Shown: positions 1 to 7,420 of the stretch, one piece after another
Numbering within the stretch: the first letter of the stretch is position 1
How the letters are laid out: each line of letters starts with the position of its first letter
Source: CAYYMH01 sp964472785
Lineage (GTDB): Bacteria > Zhuqueibacterota > Zhuqueibacteria > Thermofontimicrobiales > Thermofontimicrobiaceae
Assembly (NCBI GenBank): GCA_964472785.1
Contig: CAYYMH010000083.1
Location: 1 to 14,632 of the forward strand
Direction of reading: 5' to 3'
DNA length: 14,632 bases
Made by a program: the position numbers and the translations under genes
Notes under the pieces: generated by a model
What the model was told of the DNA's origin: nothing
What the model saw: the letters and a program-made list of their open reading frames with translations, nothing else
Database searches by the model: none

Positions 1-71
1 TGGGTAACTTTTTTTTGCGATTGCTTCTATTCTTTCATATTTATTTTACACTACCCTTTTAAATTTATGCG

Positions 72-85
72 TGTACACGTGTACA
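72..85. promoter_or_regulatory. 14-bp perfect palindrome (possible operator)
   Basis: TGTACACGTGTACA is a perfect 14-bp palindrome in AT-rich non-coding DNA. It lies between the two halves of a 9-bp inverted repeat (GCTTCTATT at 23-31, AATAGAAGC at 85-93). Palindromes of this size are typical of dimeric repressor sites, but no regulator gene or neighbouring promoter is visible, so the role is inference. Confidence 0.3.
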
Positions 86-131
86 ATAGAAGCTAACATA
101 TTAGTTTATAAGTTCCTAATTTAAACAAATC

Positions 132-220
132 TTTTCCCAATATTAGGAAAAAATAGTTTCCTAATATTATGAAATTATTGTGGTGAATCACGGGATTTGG
201 TTTTCCTAATATTAGGAAAA
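132..220. repeat. Three copies of a 20-bp palindrome, consensus TTTTCCTAATATTAGGAAAA
   Basis: The copy at 201-220 is a perfect 20-bp palindrome. The copy at 132-151 differs at one base, and the copy at 156-175 differs at three or four bases, mostly at its ends. A half-copy (AGTTCCTAAT) lies at 111-120. Start-to-start distances are 24 and 45 bases. The perfect copy lies inside the 3' end of the decayed minus-strand reading frame, where it encodes part of what looks like a non-native tail. This could be a regulator-binding array or a small dispersed palindromic repeat; the sequence alone does not decide. Confidence 0.6.
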
Positions 221-366
221 TTACTATCTTCATCAACAATTCTTTCTGTTAACCCTAAAGCTTGAACTGCCTCATATTTTAATTCCCAAACTTTGTTTTT
301 TCTATTCCATTTTGCGCCGAATGATTTAGCCTTCATTGCCAAATCAACTTCACAATAATTGATTCT
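175..366 (-). pseudogene. 3' remnant of a small uncharacterised protein gene (KAKSFGAKWN...VWEL motif)
   Basis: Read on the minus strand, the last third of this frame contains the pattern 'INYCEVDLAMKAKSFGAKWN' followed closely by 'KVWEL' and 'ALGLTERIV'. This resembles a group of small bacterial proteins of unknown function with a 'GAKWN...KxWxL' core, often annotated as hypothetical. Its own start is missing: the frame runs upstream into a recombinase-derived sequence, with the junction near 350-370. The final ~19 residues contain the palindrome at 201-220 and may not be native. No function can be given. It is called a remnant because the 5' end is replaced; a short intact protein starting inside the region is possible but no good start was seen. 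Confidence 0.5.
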
Positions 367-600
367 GAGTCGATGCAGAAACCCTTTGTTCAACAGCAAG
401 GTGGGTGAGGAATTGATTGATTTCCTCCTCTCGCATTTCTTTTGGATGGCTTTTTTGTTAAAAAGAATAAATCGCCTGATCCGCTGAACGTAGTTCTGTT
501 CTGTCCGGTAGCCGTAGTGTTTGGTACGGATAACAGACCTTACCTGGTCTAACAATTTAGGTTGTGAAGCTGAGGGATTTTTTACAGCATGACCAGCCAT
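350..600 (-). pseudogene. Frameshifted N-terminal fragment of an integron-type tyrosine recombinase
   Basis: From an ATG at 600 (minus strand), preceded by GAGGGG, the frame reads 'KLLDQVRSVIRTKHYGYRTE' and then 'YVQRIRRFILFNKK'. This is the SAM-like DNA-binding N-terminal domain of IntI-like integrases. After a run of seven A/T bases near 450-456 the homology moves to another frame, which reads 'HPKEMREEEINQFLTHL', then 'SASTQNQ', exactly the expected continuation, and stops at TGA 350-352. One base appears to be lost around 449-456. The catalytic domain with its Arg/His/Tyr residues is absent, so this cannot be an active recombinase. The whole open frame (175-663) looks like one 162-residue protein, but it is a chimera of two degraded genes. 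Family assignment rests on motif recognition. Confidence 0.75.
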
Positions 601-763
601 GTTCCCCTCTGATCGATGATTGTTTGAATTGTTACGAATGTAATTCAATATAATTGAATCCAACTAAAATGTCAAGCAAAAAATACGATTTAAGCAGATT
701 TTTATTTGATTGGAAAGAAATAGCGGCGGAACCGGAATGACACAGATTATTTTGTTGCATTGT

Positions 764-798
764 AAGCTGAAAGCTGACTGCTGATTGCTGTAAGCTGT
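764..798. repeat. Five tandem heptamers (NNGCTGA)
   Basis: Five consecutive 7-base units read AAGCTGA, AAGCTGA, CTGCTGA, TTGCTGT, AAGCTGT. They lie in non-coding DNA just before the MITE-like element. Short tandem heptamers of this kind occur between genes in several bacterial phyla. No function is evident. Confidence 0.6.
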
Positions 799-876
799 TT
801 CAATAAATTAGGGAGCAATTCCATAAAGTTGGTAAACCGTTGAAACGGTTTCTAATATCCTGTTTTTTAACGACTC

Positions 877-896
877 CACCCCGATGAATCGGGGTG
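877..896. repeat. Hairpin inside the MITE-like element (9-bp stem)
   Basis: CACCCCGAT and ATCGGGGTG pair perfectly around a GA dinucleotide. A companion hairpin at 834-851 has the same GA centre with an 8-bp stem. Confidence 0.7.
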
Positions 897-918
897 ATCA
901 TTCAACAGGAGGGTTGAA

Positions 919-946
919 TTAACACCCAGATTTATCTGGGTGTTAA
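919..946. repeat. Hairpin inside the MITE-like element (13-bp stem)
   Basis: TTAACACCCAGAT and ATCTGGGTGTTAA pair perfectly around TT. This is the longest stem of the element. It is preceded directly by a second inverted repeat (ATTCAAC / GTTGAAT around AGGAGG, 900-919). It is not followed by a T run, so it is not a convincing intrinsic terminator. Confidence 0.7.
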
Positions 947-1042
947 AAGAAGATAAAACAATTGATTAACTGCTTCAGCAGTTTACATTTTTCTTATTTA
1001 TTTCCCAAAATACCAACTTCTCGGAATTGCACCCATAAATTA

Positions 1043-1276
1043 AAAAAAAATCTTGCTATTTTGAATAAAATGAGTTACTTTATTTAAAACAATTTTAAGA
1101 TTCGTTGAATTATTATTGTAACATTGATCGGTAAACATCAACCAATAATTTTTAATGATCACCACACCCGGATTATCTTTATTTAACAACATTTTTAATT
1201 ACGTGAATCAAATCCAATGTCACTATTTAAAAAGGATAGCAAACCTATCACTATCTTATTTTGAAAGGAGCTCAAA
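1043..1276 (+). promoter_or_regulatory. AT-rich leader of the first secreted-protein gene
   Basis: This non-coding stretch lies between the MITE-like element and the ATG at 1277. It must hold the promoter for the gene unless transcription enters from further upstream. I could not pick a convincing -35/-10 pair or a Bacteroidota-type -33/-7 pair. A strong Shine-Dalgarno AAAGGAG at 1264-1270, six bases before the ATG, supports the chosen start. A weak 5-bp hairpin (GATAG/CTATC, 1235-1249) is present but not notable. Confidence 0.35.
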
Positions 1277-3184
1277 ATGCTGCCTAAAAACCGATTTGGT
1301 TTAATTTCATCTATTCTCTGTATATTGCTGGTTTTGTTATTGACTCCGTTATTTATTTATGCCAACCATTGGGGGAACGCCAGAGATTATGAACCAATTA
1401 CTATTAAGGGAGAAGAATTTGCCAGTTTTATCGGGGAATCCATTTTTGATATTTCAGCTTACAAATACAACGCAGACGATGATGAATGGATTCAGGTTTC
1501 CATTCAGATTGATGAAAAGGACGATTCGACCCATTTCTGGATTCCCAATAAAAACAACGTATTAAACGAGAACGATGTCGTTGTTTTTATGGCAAAAGAT
1601 ATGGGGGATCAGGTGCCGGTATCCTGGTACTGGATTGATAATGAAGAATCCCGTGAAAATGAACGCTACGAAATCGTTGCAACAGACCCCAACAACGGGG
1701 GAAGCGGAGGGTATCTCTATTTTTATCTGTCCTCAACTATTCCGGATACGTCGGATGGATATATGGATTACACCGAGGCGCCGGTCGGCACAGGGGCAGA
1801 TTCAATTCATGGCATTACCTATGTTGAAGGTCATACCGATGTCGGATACGTGAATTGCTGGAAAGTGCCTCAAACAGCAGGCGGAAGCGGTGTCGATATG
1901 ATTGATCGGCAAAAGGCGAGACTAAGCGGCAGTCCCTTCGGTTTAGCAATTAGCATGACAGAAAACGATCTCACTTTTTCAAAATTGGATGTGGTTGTCG
2001 GAAAAGTGAGAATCGCCAAACGTGTGACTTTCATTGCCTGGCTGTTGGGCGGCTTTATCCAGATTCCCTTTGATTTCATTACCTATTACTATCCGTATTC
2101 TGTTGACGCCCGAGGAGCCTCCACCACCTTGTCGTCAGATTATAATATTAATCACATTCGACAATCGTTTGATTTGGTATCGGCAGCATCAGGAATGATG
2201 TTTTACAGTAATAATAATGATAGTATTCTAATCGACGGCGCTGCTGATGATGTGGCAACCGATCTCGTTTTTCTGCCGAGTGTGAACTATTTCCTGGTGA
2301 CGGGAAATCATGGGACGATTTTGTATTTATTAGGACTCAGTCCGTTGGGCACCACACAACTCTATTATCATGATAACTCCTCAGGAGGGTCAGCAGACGG
2401 GAAAGCAGATACAGGTGATGGCCAGTCCTGGGGCGATTTGGGGGTTGTCATCACAGGTTCCAAGTTGGAAGGCTCTTTCAGTATTGCGTTTAAGAATTAT
2501 TTTCTGCCCGGGAATCAAGCTGCTGCCATTGGTCCGGAGTTTGCGCTGAATTTTGAAAATCCGCTCAGTGTCTATCAAAACAGCCAATTTGTGCCTGTTG
2601 AATTGGCGAGCTTTTACGCGACGGCTACGACTTCAACTGTCCTTTTGGATTGGACGACTGAATCTGAAACCAACAACTACGGTTTTGAAATACAAAGACG
2701 AACTGATGCCGCAAGTGAATGGCTGAGTCTTGGCTTTGTCAAGGGAAATGGTACGACCGCAACGCCGCAGCATTATCATTTTGTGGATCAGGAAATAAAA
2801 GAGAGCACCTACGAATACCGGCTCAAACAAATTGATTTTGACGGTAGTTTCGAGTATTCTCAAACAATACAGGTAAATATTGGTACCATTGCCGCTTTCG
2901 ATTTGAAACCCAATTATCCCAATCCGTTCAATGCCGAGACAAAGATTCAATTCAACTTACCGGAAAAGGGAAAAATAGTCGCCAAAGTTTACAATATTTA
3001 TGGCGAAGAAGTCATCACCCTTTTCAACAACGATCTTGACGCAGGTGCACAAACTTTGGGTTGGAATGGAATAGATAATAATGGGCGTGAGGTGACGAGT
3101 GGCATTTATCTTTTGAGGATTCAGTACGCAAATAAGCAAGGAGTGAGGCATATTATTTCGCAGCGGATGACGCTGGTTAAATGA
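1277..3184 (+). CDS. Secreted T9SS cargo protein with unassigned N-terminal module
   Basis: The 635-residue product begins with a basic start and a hydrophobic run ending near 'LLTPLFIYA' (residue ~29), a signal peptide. Residues ~30-435 form a module I cannot assign. It contains 'IDEKD', 'DNEESRENERYEI', 'DRQKAR' and a Gly/Asp-rich stretch 'SGGSADGKADTGDGQSWGD' that could bind calcium. Residues ~439-535 ('VPVELASFYA', then 'WTTESETNNYGFE') are the fibronectin-like linker often found ahead of sorting domains. Residues ~541-635 are the T9SS type A sorting domain, with 'NYPNPFN' and a 'SGIYLLRI' end, so export to or beyond the outer membrane is expected. The N-terminal module and the linker both recur in the product at 7421-10519, without the cohesin domains found there. 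The next gene starts 30 bases downstream, so the two are probably co-transcribed. Function is unknown; surface or carbohydrate binding is inference from context. Confidence 0.85.
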   Translation: MLPKNRFGLISSILCILLVLLLTPLFIYANHWGNARDYEPITIKGEEFASFIGESIFDISAYKYNADDDEWIQVSIQIDEKDDSTHFWIPNKNNVLNENDVVVFMAKDMGDQVPVSWYWIDNEESRENERYEIVATDPNNGGSGGYLYFYLSSTIPDTSDGYMDYTEAPVGTGADSIHGITYVEGHTDVGYVNCWKVPQTAGGSGVDMIDRQKARLSGSPFGLAISMTENDLTFSKLDVVVGKVRIAKRVTFIAWLLGGFIQIPFDFITYYYPYSVDARGASTTLSSDYNINHIRQSFDLVSAASGMMFYSNNNDSILIDGAADDVATDLVFLPSVNYFLVTGNHGTILYLLGLSPLGTTQLYYHDNSSGGSADGKADTGDGQSWGDLGVVITGSKLEGSFSIAFKNYFLPGNQAAAIGPEFALNFENPLSVYQNSQFVPVELASFYATATTSTVLLDWTTESETNNYGFEIQRRTDAASEWLSLGFVKGNGTTATPQHYHFVDQEIKESTYEYRLKQIDFDGSFEYSQTIQVNIGTIAAFDLKPNYPNPFNAETKIQFNLPEKGKIVAKVYNIYGEEVITLFNNDLDAGAQTLGWNGIDNNGREVTSGIYLLRIQYANKQGVRHIISQRMTLVK

Positions 3185-3202
3185 TTGTTATTTCAAAATG
3201 AT

Positions 3203-3208
3203 AGGGGG
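3203..3208 (+). promoter_or_regulatory. Ribosome binding site deciding the start at 3215
   Basis: AGGGGG lies six bases before the ATG at 3215, which opens directly into a signal peptide. The longer frame begins with a TTG at 3185 that abuts the previous stop codon and would put ten polar residues before the signal sequence. The ATG is therefore preferred. Confidence 0.75.
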
Positions 3209-3214
3209 TTCATC

Positions 3215-6200
3215 ATGAACAGAGCACTACATCTTGGGAGTTTGATTTTAGTATTTTTATGGGTAGTTTTTGCTGGCCAAACTGTCTTTGCACAAGTTGT
3301 GGCGATCGACCTGCCTACATCAAAATTGGGTGTAGATGGTGAAAATTTAAGCTACACCATGGGCGTCGGTGATTTTAATGGTGATGATAAAACGGACTTT
3401 ATCACACGAGTCTGGGCGGATGAAGTCACTCCGGGACAACATGATATGGAATTTCAGACGATCACCTATGCATATTTAAATGATGGGACATTTCTTTGGG
3501 AATTTCACCATCACATGGCGCCAAATGATATCGGAGGCGATCCGGGGTGGGTCGTTACTTTGAGTGCATGGGATATGGACGGTGATAATAGAGACGAGGT
3601 GATAACTCAAGTAAAAGAAAATGGCATCATTAAACTTATCATCCTCGATGGGCTGACAGGAAATATTAAAAAAAGCACAAACCTGACTAACCCCAAACCG
3701 AGAAATAATATGCAAGCCACGGTTGCCTATTTGAATGGTTGGAATAATGAACCATATTTTGTATTAACCTATGGCGACCAATATGGCCGGCTGAGAACGA
3801 TTGCTTTTGATAAAGATTTAAACGAATACTGGCGTTTCGACTCAGGTGTTTATCCACCACTGTCAACCTGGAAAAGTCCCTATAGCTGGTGCAACATTTA
3901 TACATGTGATTTTGATTTTGATCAAAAAGATGAAATTATTAATGGTCCTTTGCTCATTGACAATGATGGTTCTCTTTATTTGGACGGTACACAGTGGCAC
4001 AGACCGCATATTGGTTCAGCTGAACGGTCGTATATCGCTGATATTGACCCAAGCAATCCGGGTTTGGAGTGGTTTTTAATTCGGGTCGGGAAAGACCCTT
4101 CAGATGAATATTATGTAGAGCCTAATTTTTGGAAAGGCCCCTATCTTATCGATGTGGATCAGAAAAGCATTATTTGGCACCACAATACACGCGAAAAAGG
4201 GCTTGGATGGGGTCGTTTACATCATGGCTGGGTTGGCGAAATTGATGAAAACGTTCCCGGATTAGAAGTTTGGGCAAAAGGGAATTATTTTGAAGGCACG
4301 GAATGGGAAGATATCCTGGCAGGTGTTTATGGGGATCTACCCAAGAAGAACTCAGTTCATATTCCCGGCTATTCCGAAAAATGGATTCTATATGCGGCAG
4401 ACGGAACAATTTTAAAGAAAACTGAGGGATATTATGTCGGGAATCCTGTGTATTGGGATGATGATCCTCACGCAGAATATTATCATTATCGCAGTGGTAC
4501 GCTGTACAAGAAATTTGATGGAGCAGTGTTAAAAAAAGATTTTCCGAGAGCTTTCGGTAATGGTGAGTGCAGCCAGGCAGATGTTTTAGGCGATTGGCGG
4601 GAAGAACTCATTTTTTCATCCGAATATACATTTTACGTGTTTTCAAATACCAGTCCAACCAGTTACCCGAACAGACCATCGCTGCGTACTGATCATAATT
4701 ACATGATGAATGTAGCCAGTATTGCAACAGGTTTACCCAAAGTAATCATGAGGGATTTTAATTTAGGACCAGCTCCTCCGTTACCAGATATCGCGAAAAT
4801 TGTATTTACCTCTAACGCTCAAACAATTGTTCAGGATTCGGTAAGTGAGTTGATGACTGTACAAACTCAGAGTAATTCAGGTATTCCGATTAATGTGGGT
4901 GATATAATTACGCTCAGTCTCTCAAGTAGTTCACCCTCGGGTGCATTCTCTCTGACAAACAATCCATTCACACCTGTAAGTGAAATTATCATGAATGCCG
5001 GCAGCAATATGGTCAGTTTTTATTATCGGGATGCTGCGATTGGCACACCAATGATTACCGTATCCGAGAATCCGGATCAGGGCTGGACAGATGCACAGCA
5101 ACAACAGACAGTGATTGTACCTCCTGATCCGCCGGTTATCAGCGGATTTGATCCGACTCAGGGATCAGCAGGGACAGAAGTTGCAATACAGGGTAACCAT
5201 TTTAGCGGCGCGATATCTGTACGTTTTGGCGGAGTAATGAGTAATCAATATGTTGTCGAATCAGATACATTGATCAATGCAGATGTTCCATCAGGGGCAG
5301 CAACCGGTAAAATTGAAGTCGAGACACCGGGAGGAATCGCAACCAGCACCAATGATTTCATTGTTGAAGCGCCACCGGTTCCCGAAATTGTGATCAGAGT
5401 GAATGCCGGTGGAGGTCGTTATGTAGCTTCAAATGGTCATGAATGGTCAGCAGACCAGCCATTTTCCCAAGGATCATGGGGATATGTAGGGGGACGAACT
5501 TACAGTACAAATGATGCAATCGCGAACACTGAGGATGACCCGCTATATCAAACAGAGCGCTTTAGTATGCGCTATTACCGATTTACTTTGCCTGAACCAG
5601 GGCGCTATCGGGCTCGGATGCTTTTCGCGGAAATATTTTACAACAATGTGGGTGTGCGTCGTTTTAATGTTAAATTAGAAGGCAACAGGGTTTTAAACGC
5701 GCTGGATATTTATGCCGAGGCAGGTCATGATGGCGCGTTAGCGTATGAATTTCAAGTTGATGTGACTGATGGTATTTTGGATATCGAAACCGAACGAATT
5801 TCTGATAGTCCCAAATTCGCAGCGATCGAGGTTTCCTCATCAACAGTGCCAACTCCCGAACCAGAGATTTCTAAAATTGTGTTTACTACTCCAGCTCAAA
5901 CGATGGTTCAGGATTCAATTTCCGAATTGATGACTGTCCAGACTCAAAGTAACTCTGGTAGCCCTGTAAATGTTAGCGATGCGGTTAATTTTTCGCTGAC
6001 GAGCAGCTCTCCGTCTGGAGAATTTTCTCTAACGAATAATCCATTTACACCGGTGAGCGAAATAATTATGGCTTCAGACAGCAACAACAAAGGATTTTAT
6101 TATCGGGACGCTACAGTCGGTACACCAACGATCACTGTTTCAGAAAATCCTGATCAGGGATGGACGGATGCACAACAGCAACAGACAGTGATAGCCCTTC

Positions 6201-7270
6201 CTGATCCGCCGAATATCACCGGATTTGATCCGACACAGGGATACGTGGGAACGGAAGTAACAATCACTGGTGAGAATTTTAATGGCGCAACAGTGGTCCG
6301 TTTTGGTGGTATAGCGAGTAATGAGTATATGATAGATTCAAGTACTCAATTAAGGGCGGAGGTTCCGTCAGGTGCAACTACGGGTAAAGTTGAAATTGAA
6401 ACACCGGGTGGGACTGCAACCAGTGAGAATGATTTTATTATCGTGGCTCCGCCGCCTGATGAAGATTTTGTGATCCGGGTTAATGCCGGAGGCGGTCGCT
6501 ATGTGGATTCCGATGGTCTTGAGTGGTCAACTGATCAGGCATTTTCTCGAGGATCGTGGGGATTTGTTGGAGGAAGGACTTTTACCACAAAGGATGCAAT
6601 TGATAATACTAACAATGATCCCCTATATCAAACTGAACGCTACGGTATGCCTTTTTATCGTTTCAGTGTTCCGTCAGAGGGACAATACCAGGTCCGTCTA
6701 TTGTTTGCGGAGATATTTTACGAACAAACTGGCGTGCGTCAATTTGACGTTTATTTGGAAAGGAGCAAAGTTCTGAATTCGTTGGATATTTTCTCGGAGG
6801 TTGGTCACGATGTCGCTTTAGAATATGAATTTACAGTTGAAGTGACTGATGGCGTATTAGATATTGCAACCAACAGAGTATCAGACAGCCCCAAATTTTC
6901 AGCTATTGAAGTAAAAAATGCTGGATTGTCCAAAAAAAGATCTCGTAACTCTGAAGAAAATGATGAAAAATTATCAACTCAGTTGTTACCTGATAAATAT
7001 GTGTTGTTTCAAAATTATCCCAATCCATTTAATCCGGATACGGAAATCAAGTTTTCAATTCCCAAATCCTGTCAGGTCTCTGTTGTTGTTTATAACCAAT
7101 TAGGACAAATGATAAGGGTGTTAACGGACGAGGTAAAGGATACCGGAACTCATCAAGTAAAATGGAACGGTCGCGATCAAAATGGCAACACAGTGACGAG
7201 CGGAGTATATTTTTATCAAATTTTTACTGATGAATTTACAGAAACTAAAAAAATGGTATTCATGCGATAG
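3215..7270 (+). CDS. Secreted PL11-like rhamnogalacturonan lyase-type propeller with two IPT-malectin units and T9SS domain
   Basis: The 1,351-residue product has a signal peptide ending near 'GQTVFA' (residue ~26). Residues ~30-520 resemble the beta-propeller of polysaccharide lyase family 11. They show repeated Asp-rich calcium-type loops (DFNGDDKTD, DMDGDNRDE), 'GEIDENVPGLEVW' and the family-like 'QADVLGDWREELI'. The fibronectin-like domain that usually precedes this propeller in family 11 is not seen. A 359-residue block then occurs twice (residues ~527-880 and ~886-1238). Each block holds an Ig-like domain ('KIVFT...AQT'), an IPT/TIG domain ('GFDPTQG') and a malectin domain ('VIRVNAGGGRYV' to 'SDSPKF'), the last being a known carbohydrate-binding fold. 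A T9SS type A sorting domain ('NYPNPFN') closes the protein at ~1262-1351. Family 11 lyases cut the rhamnogalacturonan I backbone of pectin. Here a glycan-binding or lyase role is inferred, since I cannot confirm the catalytic residues. The upstream gene is probably in the same operon; a terminator follows. Confidence 0.82.
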   Translation: MNRALHLGSLILVFLWVVFAGQTVFAQVVAIDLPTSKLGVDGENLSYTMGVGDFNGDDKTDFITRVWADEVTPGQHDMEFQTITYAYLNDGTFLWEFHHHMAPNDIGGDPGWVVTLSAWDMDGDNRDEVITQVKENGIIKLIILDGLTGNIKKSTNLTNPKPRNNMQATVAYLNGWNNEPYFVLTYGDQYGRLRTIAFDKDLNEYWRFDSGVYPPLSTWKSPYSWCNIYTCDFDFDQKDEIINGPLLIDNDGSLYLDGTQWHRPHIGSAERSYIADIDPSNPGLEWFLIRVGKDPSDEYYVEPNFWKGPYLIDVDQKSIIWHHNTREKGLGWGRLHHGWVGEIDENVPGLEVWAKGNYFEGTEWEDILAGVYGDLPKKNSVHIPGYSEKWILYAADGTILKKTEGYYVGNPVYWDDDPHAEYYHYRSGTLYKKFDGAVLKKDFPRAFGNGECSQADVLGDWREELIFSSEYTFYVFSNTSPTSYPNRPSLRTDHNYMMNVASIATGLPKVIMRDFNLGPAPPLPDIAKIVFTSNAQTIVQDSVSELMTVQTQSNSGIPINVGDIITLSLSSSSPSGAFSLTNNPFTPVSEIIMNAGSNMVSFYYRDAAIGTPMITVSENPDQGWTDAQQQQTVIVPPDPPVISGFDPTQGSAGTEVAIQGNHFSGAISVRFGGVMSNQYVVESDTLINADVPSGAATGKIEVETPGGIATSTNDFIVEAPPVPEIVIRVNAGGGRYVASNGHEWSADQPFSQGSWGYVGGRTYSTNDAIANTEDDPLYQTERFSMRYYRFTLPEPGRYRARMLFAEIFYNNVGVRRFNVKLEGNRVLNALDIYAEAGHDGALAYEFQVDVTDGILDIETERISDSPKFAAIEVSSSTVPTPEPEISKIVFTTPAQTMVQDSISELMTVQTQSNSGSPVNVSDAVNFSLTSSSPSGEFSLTNNPFTPVSEIIMASDSNNKGFYYRDATVGTPTITVSENPDQGWTDAQQQQTVIALPDPPNITGFDPTQGYVGTEVTITGENFNGATVVRFGGIASNEYMIDSSTQLRAEVPSGATTGKVEIETPGGTATSENDFIIVAPPPDEDFVIRVNAGGGRYVDSDGLEWSTDQAFSRGSWGFVGGRTFTTKDAIDNTNNDPLYQTERYGMPFYRFSVPSEGQYQVRLLFAEIFYEQTGVRQFDVYLERSKVLNSLDIFSEVGHDVALEYEFTVEVTDGVLDIATNRVSDSPKFSAIEVKNAGLSKKRSRNSEENDEKLSTQLLPDKYVLFQNYPNPFNPDTEIKFSIPKSCQVSVVVYNQLGQMIRVLTDEVKDTGTHQVKWNGRDQNGNTVTSGVYFYQIFTDEFTETKKMVFMR
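4796..6915 (+). repeat. In-frame tandem duplication with 1,077-base period inside the lyase-like gene
   Basis: The block starting at AAAATTGTATTTACC (4796) recurs at 5873 (AAAATTGTGTTTACT), exactly 359 codons later. Each block encodes an Ig-like, an IPT/TIG and a malectin domain. The copies have diverged clearly at the DNA level, mostly at third codon positions in the parts I compared, while the protein stays close. This is therefore an old duplication rather than an assembly error. Confidence 0.85.
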
Positions 7271-7344
7271 TAGCGAATTATTCACGGGGGCACACAGGTC
7301 GGATAACAACAATTGGCATAAAAACTCAATAAATCTATAATTTC

Positions 7345-7377
7345 AAAAACCACAGCTATCATTGCTGTGGTTTTTTT
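7345..7377 (+). terminator. Intrinsic terminator after the lyase-like gene
   Basis: AAAAACCACAGC, a seven-base loop, then GCTGTGG running into seven T residues. The stem is 7 bp of solid pairing that continues through the A/T runs. It lies 75 bases after the stop at 7270 and ends the transcript of the first two secreted-protein genes. It also shows that the reading frame opening at 7367, inside the terminator, is not the true start of the next gene. Confidence 0.9.
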
Positions 7378-7405
7378 AAAATCAAAGTTAAATCAATTAA
7401 AGCAC

Positions 7406-7410
7406 AGGAA
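7406..7410 (+). promoter_or_regulatory. Ribosome binding site deciding the start at 7421
   Basis: AGGAA lies ten bases before the ATG at 7421, which begins 'MRKTTKLL', a normal signal-peptide start. The alternative start at 7367 lies within the terminator stem and adds a basic extension before the signal sequence. Confidence 0.6.
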
Positions 7411-7420
7411 AAATATCAGG

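Larger units (their letters stand above)
811..1034. mobile_element. MITE-like non-autonomous element with 24-bp inverted ends and 8-bp target duplication
   Basis: The left end (811-834, beginning GGGAGCAATTCC and ending AAGTTGGTA) and the reverse complement of the right end (1011-1034, beginning GGGTGCAATTCC and ending AAGTTGGTA) match at 20 of 24 positions. The 8 bases before the left end (803-810) and the 8 after the right end (1035-1042) are both ATAAATTA, as expected for a duplicated target site. The 224-bp element has no open frame of note. Inside are stacked hairpins: 834-851, 877-896, 900-919, 919-946 and 968-983, with tiny two-base loops in four of the five. Both ends carry a hairpin of similar design near the terminal repeat. 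No transposase is in the window, so mobilisation in trans is inferred. The IS family is unknown. Confidence 0.72.

Noticed and set aside
1..110. Integron attC site next to the integrase remnant
   Set aside because: No paired core sites of the RYYYAAC/GTTRRRY type could be found around the inverted repeat at 23-93.
175..663. A single intact 162-residue gene on the minus strand
   Set aside because: Its two halves match unrelated families, and the recombinase part continues in another frame, so it is treated as two remnants.
3185..3214. TTG start for the lyase-like gene
   Set aside because: It abuts the previous stop and places polar residues before the signal peptide; the ATG at 3215 has a good ribosome binding site.
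3368..3410. Dockerin domain in the lyase-like protein that could pair with the cohesins next door
   Set aside because: The DxNxDDxxD-type loops are single and spread through the propeller blades, as in calcium loops of family 11 and FG-GAP proteins; no duplicated dockerin helix pair was seen.
4796..6915. Assembly artefact creating the tandem repeat in the lyase-like gene
   Set aside because: The two copies differ at many, mostly silent, positions, which an artefact would not produce.
7367..7420. Start of the cohesin gene at 7367
   Set aside because: It lies within the intrinsic terminator and adds a basic extension ahead of the signal peptide.
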